Shown: piece after piece, positions 27,104 through 35,773 of the stretch
How positions within the stretch are numbered: position 1 is the stretch's first letter
Layout: every line of letters starts with the position of its first letter
Translations under genes and position numbers: made by a program
Assembly (NCBI GenBank): GCA_965230005.1
Contig: OZ245934.1
Location: forward strand, 2,356,001 to 2,420,000
Reading direction: 5' to 3'
DNA length: 64,000 nt
Origin: SZUA-309 sp965230005
GTDB taxonomy: Bacteria > Pseudomonadota > Gammaproteobacteria > Pseudomonadales > Azotimanducaceae
Notes under the pieces: generated by a model
Told to the model about the DNA's origin: nothing
Databases searched by the model: none
What the model saw: the letters and a program-made list of their open reading frames with translations, nothing else

Positions 27104-27738
27104 GGATACCGAGCCCGCTCGACGGCGAGCCAGAAGGTAGCTCGATCGAGGCTGGAGAACGCCATCAGGAAGAGCACGCTGAACGCGAGGTAGGCCCAGA
27201 ACGCGAGTCCAAGCTCCACTTTCGCCATGGCCGCCAGCTTCACCAGGCTCACGATTACGCCTATGGCAAAAACCTCAACCATGGCCCAGGCGTTCAGATG
27301 AAAGAGCCAGCGGGCCGGTGCAAGCAGCAGCCGGTGAAAGCGGCCGGCTTTGAGAAAGCCCGCCAGCAGCAGGATGAGCACCAGCATGAACACGGGCACG
27401 AGAATGACGAACACAAAGACCAGAAAGGCGATGCCATTGGCGCCATAGCTGGCCAGATAACTCACGGTCTGCATGAGCGTCATGCCGTTGCTGATGCCGG
27501 AGGCCGTGATGGAAAGAAAGGGAAAGGTCAGCGCCAGGGCGAGCATGGTGAGCGCGGCTGCCGCAAGGGCAATGGCGCGGCTGAAAGGATTCTCGAAGGC
27601 CACGGACAAAACGTGTCCACAGCGTGGACAACGGGCCCGCTGCCCCGGCGTCAGCACCGGCAGCTCGGTCAGGAGGTCGCAGTCGGGGCAGGCGATGGGC
27701 CTGGCATCAGAGCCGGACGCCGCAGCATCAGAAACCAA
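27100..27738 (-). CDS. PqiA N-terminal-half membrane protein
   Basis: This is the first PqiA module, about 212 residues. The zinc ribbon has CPDC and CPRC knuckles, and four membrane helices follow with LFHLNAWAMVEVFAIGVIVSLVK (core NAWAMVEVF). Start is set at TTG 27738, 11 bases inside the end of the MBL gene, because no ATG or GTG precedes the zinc ribbon sensibly; the long in-frame extension to 27888 lies wholly within the MBL gene. It is followed by the second half with a four-base overlap. Together the two proteins equal one normal PqiA. Confidence 0.85.
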   Translation of the reverse strand: MVSDAAASGSDARPIACPDCDLLTELPVLTPGQRARCPRCGHVLSVAFENPFSRAIALAAAALTMLALALTFPFLSITASGISNGMTLMQTVSYLASYGANGIAFLVFVFVILVPVFMLVLILLLAGFLKAGRFHRLLLAPARWLFHLNAWAMVEVFAIGVIVSLVKLAAMAKVELGLAFWAYLAFSVLFLMAFSSLDRATFWLAVERARYP

Positions 27739-28528
27739 GCTGACCCATCCTGCCCGGCAGCGGTTCTTCGTCGTCGACCTCGAGCCAGCCCACTCCCTGG
27801 TCCTGTGTTGCGAAGGTGAGAGAGGCAACCTCGTCCCGCAGCCCGGCAAAAGTGGCCTCGAGGAGATCCGTATGGTTGTTTTCCTCACTGACGTGACCGA
27901 TGACCACTTTCAGATCGCCGTGTGCGATCGCGGCCAGGAAACCGGCCGCCTGGTCGTTCGACAGGTGTCCGAGGTCACTGGCAATGCGCCGTTTGATGCG
28001 TTCCGGATAGCGACCCCGGATGAGCATGTCGAGATCGTAGTTGCTTTCCATGAGCAGGCCCGAGAGCCCGCTGTACTGCTCGATGACAAACGGTGTCACG
28101 CAGCCGAGATCAGAAACGACACCGATGGATATGCTGCCGTGAGAAAAGACGAACTGGGTCGGCTCGCGGGCATCGTGCGGTACAACCACCGGTTGCACGT
28201 TCACCTCGCCGATAGGGAAAGATGCGTGTGCGCTGATCGCTTCTCCGATCACCGATGCGCTCTGCCGCGCGGCATCCAGGGTGCCGTAAGAGGCGTAGAC
28301 GGGAATGGCATACTTGTAGGCGAGCGCCGCCACACCACCGATGTGATCACTGTGTTCGTGGGTGACGAGGATGGCCGAGAGGTCGGCCGCCATGAGTCCG
28401 AGCCGGGCCAGACGATTCTCCGCCTGGCGGCAGGTGAAGCCGCAGTCGACCAGGATCCGTTCGCCTCCGATTTCGACGACGGTGCCGTTGCCGCGGCTAC
28501 CGCTGCCCAGAGAGGCGAATCGGCTCAA
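27728..28528 (-). CDS. MBL-fold metallohydrolase
   Basis: This 266-residue protein has the metallo-beta-lactamase fold: HEHSDHIGG at 57-65 (H57, H59, D61, H62 as metal ligands) and further His/Asp positions downstream (SDLGCVT, NDQAAGF). It resembles the YycJ/WalJ-type group of small MBL hydrolases, some of which are nucleases; exact activity is uncertain. ATG at 28528 overlaps the bamC stop by four bases, and the protein is encoded between bamC and the pqi genes, all in one operon. Confidence 0.88.
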   Translation of the reverse strand: MSRFASLGSGSRGNGTVVEIGGERILVDCGFTCRQAENRLARLGLMAADLSAILVTHEHSDHIGGVAALAYKYAIPVYASYGTLDAARQSASVIGEAISAHASFPIGEVNVQPVVVPHDAREPTQFVFSHGSISIGVVSDLGCVTPFVIEQYSGLSGLLMESNYDLDMLIRGRYPERIKRRIASDLGHLSNDQAAGFLAAIAHGDLKVVIGHVSEENNHTDLLEATFAGLRDEVASLTFATQDQGVGWLEVDDEEPLPGRMGQLGF

Positions 28529-29625
28529 CTGGCGAACTCTCGCAGCATACTGAGCACTTCCTGACCGAACTCACGATCGACCGGTGACGCCTCCGCGTCG
28601 GTTACGCTCACGTGATAAACCGTGTCGCCGGCGGGCTCCAGATGAAGCTGCAGCTCGTAACCCTTCTTGCCACGACCGAGGATCCCGGAGAGCCAGCCGC
28701 GCTCTTCGCCGGTGAGCACGTTGTCCGGGATGCGCACGTAGTAAACGCCTTCCACCTGGTCGAGGTTTTCAACCTCCACTTCTGCCCGATCCAGGGCCTG
28801 TCCGACCGTGGCCCAGGCACGGTCATAGTCGACGCGTAACTCCAGCACCGGCGTGCCCTGCTCGTTTCGCTCTACGGAGGATTTCACCCGGGCGATATTG
28901 TCCGTGGCCACCATAGAAATGGTCTGCTCGGAGACCTTGGCGGCAATGTAGGCGCCGATTTCACTCAAGGCATCCACTTCGGCCACGGGATTCACGGAAC
29001 GGATTGTGTTCAGGTCGATGACGCCGACGCTCGGCAGACCGATGACGTCGTTCTCATGGCGCACATAAACCTCGGAGGTCAGCTCCCTGAGTCCGGGCTC
29101 GACCCGAATGAGCAGGCGGTCCTGGCCTTCGAGAAAACCCTCCTGCTCCTTCGCTTCCCGGATAACCGTGCGGATGATGTCGCGGTAGCTTTCTTCGGAG
29201 GTATCGAGCCAGACGGTGTCGAGACGCCCATGCTCGGCCATCTCACTCGCCACCTGAATGCCATTCTCGGCGAGGAACTGCTTGACCTTCGGCCAGACCG
29301 TGGTCGGCCCTTCGGGCACCACCAGCCAGGCCCGGTCGGCCAGACGCTGAATGCGCACTTCATCGCGGTTGTCGTTGGAGAAAATGGCGTTCGGCTGCGG
29401 CGGACGGTAGGGATAGAACTCGGGATTCAGTTGCCGGGGTGTGCGCGGGATCGGGAACGGATCGGCAACCTTCGCCTGCTGCAGATCGCTCGGTACGACG
29501 AGAGGCGCCCGCTCCTCGAGATCGAGGTAGTCGTCTTCCCGATTCACGAAGATCCCTTTGTCGTCGTTGTACCAGCCGCAGCCCGTGAGGAGGAGCAGCA
29601 GGAAGGTCGGCAGCAGCTTGCGCAT
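28525..29625 (-). CDS. bamC: BamC-like outer-membrane assembly lipoprotein
   Basis: This 366-residue lipoprotein has a signal MRKLLPTFLLLLLTGC with the Cys at 16, and the two helix-grip domains expected for BamC/NlpB. The flexible N-terminal region contains DYLDLEERAPLVVP, the part known in E. coli BamC to contact BamD. ATG at 29625 has GGAG six bases upstream and gives a compact signal peptide; an alternative ATG at 29658 shares bases with the dapA stop (TGATG). dapA-bamC order is the classic gammaproteobacterial arrangement. It assists beta-barrel insertion in the BAM complex. Confidence 0.9.
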   Translation of the reverse strand: MRKLLPTFLLLLLTGCGWYNDDKGIFVNREDDYLDLEERAPLVVPSDLQQAKVADPFPIPRTPRQLNPEFYPYRPPQPNAIFSNDNRDEVRIQRLADRAWLVVPEGPTTVWPKVKQFLAENGIQVASEMAEHGRLDTVWLDTSEESYRDIIRTVIREAKEQEGFLEGQDRLLIRVEPGLRELTSEVYVRHENDVIGLPSVGVIDLNTIRSVNPVAEVDALSEIGAYIAAKVSEQTISMVATDNIARVKSSVERNEQGTPVLELRVDYDRAWATVGQALDRAEVEVENLDQVEGVYYVRIPDNVLTGEERGWLSGILGRGKKGYELQLHLEPAGDTVYHVSVTDAEASPVDREFGQEVLSMLREFAS

Positions 29626-29657
29626 GTCCATCTCCAGCAGTGTCTGCCTGACGCGCA

Positions 29658-30554
29658 TCACGCCGGGAGCGCCGCCCCAACGGCCTCGAGACGCTTCCGC
29701 ACTTCCGGGCGAGCCCCATCCGAGAGCTCGATGAGCGGCAGGCGAATACCACCTTCGACTCTACCCATGGCCTGAAGTGCCCACTTCGTAGGCTGCGGGC
29801 TCGACTCCACGAAGAGAATCTCATGGATTGGCTGCAGCATCGCGTCCAGGCGCCGCGCTTCAGCCTGGTCACCGCCGAGGAAGGCTTCGCAGAATTCGGC
29901 CATCAGCCCGGGCAGCACGTTGGCAGTGACGGAGATCGTGCCGGTAGCACCCAGCTCGAGCATTCGCAGGGTCTGCGCATCTTCACCGGACAGGAGTACA
30001 AACTCCTCGGGCACCAGTGGTTTCAAGGCACCGATGCGCTCCGCATCACCGCAGGCCTCCTTGATCCCGACAATCCGTTCGTGCGTCGCGAGACGCGCCA
30101 CCGTGTCCGGAAGCATGTCGCAGGCCGTGCGCGGCGGCACGTTGTAGAGCACCACAGGCAGTGTGGTTGCCTCGGCAATGGCCGTGAAGTGCCGGAACAG
30201 GCCCTCCTGCGTCGGGCGATTGTAGTAAGGCACCACGGAAAGACAGGCATCGGCACCGGCATCTTCGGCCTGCTTCGTCAGATGGATGGCTTCGGCCGTG
30301 GCATTTGCGCCGGTACCGGCAATGACCGGAATCCGACCCTTGGTGCAGGCGACGGTGCGGGCGACCACGTCGAGATGTTCGTCGACGGCCAGCGTTGCCG
30401 ATTCACCGGTGGTGCCGACCGGCACGAGGCCGTGGGTGCCGGATTCGATGTGCCATTCGATGAGCCCTTCGAGAGAGGCCCAGTCGATGGACCCGTCGGC
30501 GTGCATCGGCGTAATGAGCGCGACCAGGCTACCGCGGAGAGGTTCTTTGAGCAT
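29658..30554 (-). CDS. dapA: 4-hydroxy-tetrahydrodipicolinate synthase
   Basis: This 298-residue enzyme condenses pyruvate with aspartate semialdehyde in lysine and diaminopimelate synthesis. It shows GTTGE at 47-51, the tyrosine segment VVLYNVPPRT and the Schiff-base lysine in IVGIKEACGD. Length and motifs are normal. It is first in an operon that continues with bamC, MBL, the split pqiA pair, pqiB and pqiC. The 68-base gap to the perM-like gene upstream may contain the promoter. Confidence 0.96.
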   Translation of the reverse strand: MLKEPLRGSLVALITPMHADGSIDWASLEGLIEWHIESGTHGLVPVGTTGESATLAVDEHLDVVARTVACTKGRIPVIAGTGANATAEAIHLTKQAEDAGADACLSVVPYYNRPTQEGLFRHFTAIAEATTLPVVLYNVPPRTACDMLPDTVARLATHERIVGIKEACGDAERIGALKPLVPEEFVLLSGEDAQTLRMLELGATGTISVTANVLPGLMAEFCEAFLGGDQAEARRLDAMLQPIHEILFVESSPQPTKWALQAMGRVEGGIRLPLIELSDGARPEVRKRLEAVGAALPA

Positions 30555-30622
30555 GATGGTGATTCAAGCAACCTGGTGAGGTGTGCAAAACCGCGCCATG
30601 GTACTTGCCGGGATGCTGCCCC

Positions 30623-31726
30623 TCAAGAGAGCTCCGGGGTTGCCTCGGCACCCTCCGGCACGAGCTCCCCGGGCTCAGTACTGGGCCAGGCGTTGTAGAT
30701 TGCCTTGACCAGCGTTGCCAGCGGAATTGCGAAGAACACGCCCCAGACTCCCCAGATTCCACCGAAGGCCAGCACCGCCACGATGATGGTGATCGGGTGC
30801 AGATCCACGGCCTCGGAGAAGAGCAGCGGGACCAGCACGTTGCCGTCGAGGGCCTGAATGATGCCGTAGGCGATAAGCACCCAGGCCGTATCCCAGGTCC
30901 AGCCGAACTGGAAGACGGCGACGAGGGCCACGGGGATGGTCACGACCGCCGCGCCGACAAAGGGCACGAGCACGGAGAGACCAACGATCAGTCCGAGCAG
31001 TGCCGCGTAGTTCACCCCGAGCAACTCGAAGACGACGAACGTGACCGAGCCGACGATGAAAATCTCGATGAATTTTCCGCGCACGTAGTTTGCCAGCTGT
31101 GCGTTCATCTCGTTGCCAACCCGGTCCAGGAGCGGCCGCTCGCGGGGCAGCAGCGACTGGAACCAGGCCAGCAGCGGTCCTTTGTCCTTCAGGAAGAAGA
31201 ACACGGAAATCGGCACGAGAATGAGAAAAATGAGGATGCCGACGACCGACGGCACCTGGGTGAGCACGGCGTTGAGCACGGACCCGCTGACGTTGCCCAC
31301 TTCCCCGGCTGCCATGCTCAACCAGCGATCGACCTGTTCGGCGGTCACGAAACCCGGCGCCACCTCCGGCAGGTCGCCGAGCATCTCCTGAAGTCTCTCC
31401 ATGATGTTCGGGAGCGATCGCCGGAGCGCCGCGAGCTGCTGCCAGATGAGCGGCACCACAAACAACAGGACCGCCGTCAGCACGCCGAGGAACAGCACGA
31501 AGGTCAGGTAAACCGACGGCCGCTCCGGCATTCCCCAGGATGTGAGCCGCTTGACGAGCCCCTGCAGCAGGAAGGCCAGGACCAGGCCCGTGAGCACCGG
31601 CGCCAGCATACCCCCGAACACGATCAGCAGGATCAGCCCGGTAACGAGAAAGACGACGAGATAAATCGCCTCTTCGTTCGAGAAGTGCTGGTTGATCCAG
31701 CCGCTGATGACCTCGACGAAGCGCAC
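30623..31726 (-). CDS. AI-2E family membrane transporter (PerM-like)
   Basis: This 367-residue polytopic protein belongs to the PerM/AI-2E family: about eight membrane helices with LVPFVGAAVVTIPVALVAV (core VPFVGAAVVTIP) and FSEAVDLHPITIIVAVLAFGGIWG near the C-terminus. Members export autoinducer-2, peptides or act as sodium/proton antiporters; the substrate here is not determinable. It lies five bases after the tusA-like gene and likely shares its transcript. Confidence 0.88.
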   Translation of the reverse strand: MRFVEVISGWINQHFSNEEAIYLVVFLVTGLILLIVFGGMLAPVLTGLVLAFLLQGLVKRLTSWGMPERPSVYLTFVLFLGVLTAVLLFVVPLIWQQLAALRRSLPNIMERLQEMLGDLPEVAPGFVTAEQVDRWLSMAAGEVGNVSGSVLNAVLTQVPSVVGILIFLILVPISVFFFLKDKGPLLAWFQSLLPRERPLLDRVGNEMNAQLANYVRGKFIEIFIVGSVTFVVFELLGVNYAALLGLIVGLSVLVPFVGAAVVTIPVALVAVFQFGWTWDTAWVLIAYGIIQALDGNVLVPLLFSEAVDLHPITIIVAVLAFGGIWGVWGVFFAIPLATLVKAIYNAWPSTEPGELVPEGAEATPELS

Positions 31727-31730
31727 TGGC

Positions 31731-32000
31731 TCAGGCGTCTTTCTTTTTCAGCAGATAGCTGAAGACGTCTGCATCTTTCGCGGACTCGAGCAGGGCGTGG
31801 CCGCTCTGGGCTGAGAAGGTGGCGAAATCACGCTCCGACCCGGGATCGGTGGCCAGCACCCGCAACAGTGCCCCCGGCGGCAGTCCGTTGAGGGCTTTTT
31901 TCGCCTTCAGGAGCGGCATGGGGCAGTTTAGACCTTTGACGTCGAGCACCGTCTCGGCACCGGAAGTGTCTGATTCTGTTGGACTTTCAGGTGATTTCAC
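31731..32000 (-). CDS. TusA-family sulfur carrier
   Basis: This 89-residue protein has the CPMP motif (C-P-x-P, Cys26) at the start of the first helix, the hallmark of TusA/YeeD/YedF sulfurtransferases. It then has the KAKKAL helix and a strand-turn-strand ending. It would carry persulfide sulfur for tRNA thiolation or cofactor synthesis. It is divergent from the bepA-like gene with about 200 bases between the starts, and is followed five bases later by the perM-like gene. Confidence 0.9.
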   Translation of the reverse strand: MKSPESPTESDTSGAETVLDVKGLNCPMPLLKAKKALNGLPPGALLRVLATDPGSERDFATFSAQSGHALLESAKDADVFSYLLKKKDA

Positions 32001-32201
32001 GTGAATTTCTGAGTGCGCTGGAACAATGCGCGCATGATAACTGGTTTTGAACTTTTGATGCCCGGCACACGTCCATCAAGTATCATCGAGAAAAGGTTGC
32101 CGGCAGTGAAACGCCGCAATTTTCAAGGACCTGGCGCGCCGGGCCTTGCAGGGAAGTCTCGAGCAGGCCACACAGCGAATCCAGGAAACATCGAGCGGAC
32201 A

Positions 32202-33683
32202 GTGAAGACCAGGCAACCACGGCAGAGCTGGCAGGGCTCACTTCGGCGGAGCGCCCTCCGCCGTCTGCTGTTGCTTCCGGTTCTGGGCCTCATCGCCAGC
32301 ACGGCGAGTGCAGCACCCCAGGAGCTGCCGAGTCTCGGCGATGGGTCTTCGAGCATCGTTTCTCCCGCCATGGAGAAGCAGATCGGCCGGCAGTTCCTGA
32401 AGCAGATCAATGCCGTCGTTCCGACCATCAACGATCCGATCCTGAAGTACTACGTGGATCGTCATCTTGCGGATCTCGCCCAGTATTCGCAGATGCAGGA
32501 GAAGGTGCTGGAAGTCGTGCTCATCGACTCCCCGGCCGTGAACGCTTTTGCCGCCCCCGGCGGCGTCGTCGGCGTGAACCTCGGACTCCTCGTCGTCGCC
32601 GAGGACGTGCACGAATATTCCTCCGTCATGGCCCACGAGCTTGCGCACCTGTCGCAACGGCACTTCGCCCGCGGCATCGAGGAACAGCGCCGGGCCACGC
32701 TGCCGACCATGGCTTCACTCATCGCCGCCATTGCCCTCGGCATGGCCGCCGGCGGCGACGCGGGCCTTGCCGCCATGTCCGCTTCCCAGGCCGCCTCCAT
32801 GTCGAGCCAGCTGCGCTACAGCCGCTCCCGGGAAACGGAAGCCGATCGCATTGGCATGAACACGCTCGTGAACGCCGGCATGGATCCGGATGGCATGGCG
32901 CGCATGTTCGACCGCATGGGCCGCGCCTATCGCTATTCGAGCCGGCCGCCGGAGTTTCTGCTCACGCACCCGCTCTCTGAGACCCGAGTCGCCGATGCGA
33001 AGGTGCAGGCGCTGAGCTACCCGAAGAAGCAGTATGAAGACTCGCCCGACTACGTGCTGGCGCGCATGCGGGCCATGGTCCACTACGCCAACAGCCCGGA
33101 AGAAGCCGTCAAGCAGTTCCGCAAGCAGGTCAAAGAGAACCCGGACTCGCAGCCCGCGCAGTATGGCCTCGCCCTGGCTCTGTCACGGGCCGGGGAACAC
33201 GAGGAAGCGCTGCCCCTGGCAGACATGCTTTTCGCCAATGCTCCGGACCGGCTGCTGTTCGTCGCCGCTTACGCGGAGTTCCTCACGGCCGCGGGCGAAT
33301 ACGATCAGGCGCTGACGCTTCTCGAGCGGCAGCTGCTGCTGAATCCGGACAACCCGCCCCTGGCCATGCTCTACGCCGACGCCCTCGAGAAGAACGAGGA
33401 GTACGACATCGCCGAGTCGATCCTCAAGCGCCAGAGCGACCTCCGACCGAACGACATCGATGTCTGGTACGCCCTTGCAGAAGTATCCGGGAAAGCCGGA
33501 GACATTGTCGGCGTGCATCGGGCACGGGCCGAGTTTTTCGCCCTGCACGGCGCCTATACTCGAGCCATCCAGCATCTGGAGTACGCGCGACGCCTGGTCG
33601 CCCGCACCAACAAGCAGCTCCACGCCATGCTCGATCAGCGCATCAACGACCTGCGCACGGAGCTGCGCATCGCGCAGTCGTAG
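32202..33683 (+). CDS. bepA: Periplasmic M48 metalloprotease with TPR tail (BepA-like)
   Basis: This protein of about 493 residues has a signal peptide (RRLLLLPVLGLIASTASA), an M48 zinc-protease domain with HELAHLSQRHF (H-E-x2-H) and the downstream glutamate motif SRSRETEADRIG, and at least four TPR-like helical repeats from about residue 320. This is the BepA/YfgC layout, a quality-control protease for outer-membrane assembly that works with BAM and LptD. GTG at 32202 was chosen because it gives a normal signal peptide; the frame is open to 32013 but that stretch is the divergent promoter region. Confidence 0.9.
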   Translation: MKTRQPRQSWQGSLRRSALRRLLLLPVLGLIASTASAAPQELPSLGDGSSSIVSPAMEKQIGRQFLKQINAVVPTINDPILKYYVDRHLADLAQYSQMQEKVLEVVLIDSPAVNAFAAPGGVVGVNLGLLVVAEDVHEYSSVMAHELAHLSQRHFARGIEEQRRATLPTMASLIAAIALGMAAGGDAGLAAMSASQAASMSSQLRYSRSRETEADRIGMNTLVNAGMDPDGMARMFDRMGRAYRYSSRPPEFLLTHPLSETRVADAKVQALSYPKKQYEDSPDYVLARMRAMVHYANSPEEAVKQFRKQVKENPDSQPAQYGLALALSRAGEHEEALPLADMLFANAPDRLLFVAAYAEFLTAAGEYDQALTLLERQLLLNPDNPPLAMLYADALEKNEEYDIAESILKRQSDLRPNDIDVWYALAEVSGKAGDIVGVHRARAEFFALHGAYTRAIQHLEYARRLVARTNKQLHAMLDQRINDLRTELRIAQS

Positions 33684-33700
33684 GGCGCCTCAGGCAGAGA

Positions 33701-33861
33701 TCCGGTTCAGGTCTGAATCGCGGGCTTCCCTCAGGCCTTGAAGGCCAGCATGCGGATTCAGGTCTGAATCGCGCGATTGCCTCAGGCCTTGAAGGCCAGC
33801 ATGCGGATTCAGGTCTGAATCGCGCGATTGCCTCAGGCCTTGAAGGCCAACATGCGATTCA
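33701..33861. repeat. 51-base tandem array duplicating the 3' end of nadA
   Basis: A 51-base unit repeats at 33729, 33780 and 33831, with a degenerate partial copy at 33701-33728. Each copy contains CTCAGGCCTTGAAGGCCA, which on the minus strand encodes the last residues of NadA (LAFKA, then TGA). The third copy is the real end of nadA; the other two are downstream duplicates. Each full unit also has dyads GATTCAG-GT-CTGAATC and GGCCTT-G-AAGGCC that could form hairpins between the converging bepA-like and nadA genes. Confidence 0.9.
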
Positions 33862-34882
33862 GGGGGATCATCGCCTTTTCAGCGATATCCGGCTCAACGA
33901 AAACTTCGTTCGCGGCAAATGCCGCGTCGTTCCTCAGCATCTCCGCGAGGACCGTGAGTTCATTCATGGCCATCCACGGACAATGGGCGCAGCTGCGACA
34001 GGTCGCACCGTCGCCGGCCGTCGGCGCTTCGATGAAGCGCTTGCCCGGGTTGCGCTGCCGCAATTTGTGGAACAGTCCGCGATCCGTCGCCACGATGAAG
34101 GTGTCCTGAGGCAGCGTTTCCGCCGCTTTCAGGATCTGACTCGTGGAGCCGACGGCATCGGCGATGTCGATGACGGCTGCGGGGGATTCCGGGTGCACGA
34201 GCACACCGGCATCGGGATAAACGGCTTTCAGGTCGAAGAGCGCCTGCGCTTTGAACTCTTCATGGACCACGCAGGCACCGGACCAGAGCAGCATGTCCGC
34301 GCCCGTTTCGTGCTGGATGTAGTGGCCGAGGTGCTTGTCCGGCGCCCAGAGAATCTTCTCGCCTTTGGCATCGAGGGCCTCGACGATCGGCAGCGCCACG
34401 CTGCTGGTGACCACCCAGTCCGAGAGCGCCTTCACCCGAGCGGAGGTGTTCGCGTAAACGACGACCGTGCGATCCGGATGCTCGGCACAAAAAGCTTCGA
34501 ACTCGTCCGGCGGACAACCGAGATCCAGCGAACACTCGGCTTCGAGGGTCGGCATGACCACCCGCTTTTCCGGTGAGAGGATTTTCGCTGTCTCGCCCAT
34601 GAATCGGACACCGGCGACCACCAGCGTGTCCTTACCCTGATCGCGGCCGAAACGCGCCATCTCCAGGGAGTCCGACACGGCGCCTCCGGTTTCCTCGGCG
34701 AGGTCCTGCACGTCGCCGTCCACATAATAGTGGGCTATCAGCGTTGCCCCCCGGGCTTCGAGGAGTTCCGCAATCTCCGCCTTCAGCGCAGTTTTGTCGC
34801 CCTCAGCAAGGTGCTCCGGCTCGAAGAGCGGCACGCGTTCCGGTGGCAGGCCGTAGTCTGGTATGTTCGCTTCGCTCTGCAT
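33833..34882 (-). CDS. nadA: Quinolinate synthase A
   Basis: This 349-residue enzyme condenses iminoaspartate and dihydroxyacetone phosphate to quinolinate in NAD synthesis, using a [4Fe-4S] cluster. Cluster cysteines are visible in CSLDLGCP, GACVVHE and CRSCAHCPW. The substrate segment LIAHYYVDGDVQDLAEETGG lies near residue 48. The start at ATG 34882 is only 18 bases from the start of the divergent ATP-grasp gene. The last codons are duplicated twice downstream in the tandem array. Confidence 0.95.
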   Translation of the reverse strand: MQSEANIPDYGLPPERVPLFEPEHLAEGDKTALKAEIAELLEARGATLIAHYYVDGDVQDLAEETGGAVSDSLEMARFGRDQGKDTLVVAGVRFMGETAKILSPEKRVVMPTLEAECSLDLGCPPDEFEAFCAEHPDRTVVVYANTSARVKALSDWVVTSSVALPIVEALDAKGEKILWAPDKHLGHYIQHETGADMLLWSGACVVHEEFKAQALFDLKAVYPDAGVLVHPESPAAVIDIADAVGSTSQILKAAETLPQDTFIVATDRGLFHKLRQRNPGKRFIEAPTAGDGATCRSCAHCPWMAMNELTVLAEMLRNDAAFAANEVFVEPDIAEKAMIPLNRMLAFKA

Positions 34883-34900
34883 CCTTCGATTTTACCACGC

Positions 34901-35773
34901 ATGCCCAGCCTGCTTCTCCTGGTCGGAGACCTCACCAAAGCGCACAACGACAACCATGCTCGCCTCGCACGAGCTTTCAGGGCCAGCGGTTGGGACGTCA
35001 CCCAGGTTGACCATGAAGCCGTGGAAGTCCGCGCCAATCACCTCCGCATCTCGGACCTGCCGCCTGAGCGCTTCGATCTCATCTGGCTGGTCGGCTTCGG
35101 CGCGGCGGCGAGTTACTTCGACCGCATGCAGCTGTTGCTGACCCTGCCGGAGCAGCGTTTCGTCAACACGCCGTCAGCCATGACCTGGCTCCATGGCAAA
35201 CACCGCTGGCTGGAGCGTATGCCGGAGACCCATACGAGTGCCTCCGCGCAAAGGCTGCTCGCAGTGCTGACCAGCGGCGGCGACTGGGTCCTGAAGCCAA
35301 CGGCCGGCAGCTACGGTCGCGATGTGCAGATTTTCAGGGCTGGCGAGGCCTCACTGGACGCCGTGGAAGCCGTTCAGGCCAGAAACAACGGCGGCTATCT
35401 GATCGCGCAACGTTACCTGCCGGCCATCGAGCAGGGGGAAAAGCGGACGCTGATCGCCGCGGGCAAGCTCATCGGCACTTATCTGCGCCGCCCCCGCGCA
35501 GGACTCGCCAACCTCGCTGCCGGCGCCAGCGCAGAGCCTGGCCATCTCGACGATGGCGAGCGTGAATGGATCGAAGCTATGGCTCGAGAGCTGTCGCAGT
35601 CGGGTATCCGCTTCGGGGCCATCGATTCTGTCGGTGACCGCCTGATGGAAGTGAACGTGGCAAACCCCGGCGGCCTGAGCACCCTGGAAACCCTCTATGG
35701 AGGCGATCCGACCGCGGAAGCTGTCCGTGCCATCGACCGCTGGCATGCGCAAGGCGGTACAGCGCGCCTCTGA
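34901..35773 (+). CDS. ATP-grasp ligase, glutathione-synthetase-like
   Basis: This 290-residue protein resembles prokaryotic glutathione synthetase (GshB) and RimK-type ATP-grasp ligases. It has an N-terminal Rossmann-like part (DLTKAHNDNHARLARAF), the ATP-binding strand WVLKPTAGSYGRDV, LIAQRYLPAIEQGEKR, and the metal-binding EVNVANPGG. GshB is usually about 315 residues and reads NVTSPTG at the last motif, so this may be a divergent GshB or a ligase for another peptide or amino-acid pair. The start is ATG 34901; no clear ribosome site precedes it. Confidence 0.8.
   Translation: MPSLLLLVGDLTKAHNDNHARLARAFRASGWDVTQVDHEAVEVRANHLRISDLPPERFDLIWLVGFGAAASYFDRMQLLLTLPEQRFVNTPSAMTWLHGKHRWLERMPETHTSASAQRLLAVLTSGGDWVLKPTAGSYGRDVQIFRAGEASLDAVEAVQARNNGGYLIAQRYLPAIEQGEKRTLIAAGKLIGTYLRRPRAGLANLAAGASAEPGHLDDGEREWIEAMARELSQSGIRFGAIDSVGDRLMEVNVANPGGLSTLETLYGGDPTAEAVRAIDRWHAQGGTARL

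Noticed and set aside
33701..33861. 51-base array as a CRISPR or REP array
   Set aside because: Units are contiguous with no variable spacers and derive from the nadA end; no cas genes are near.
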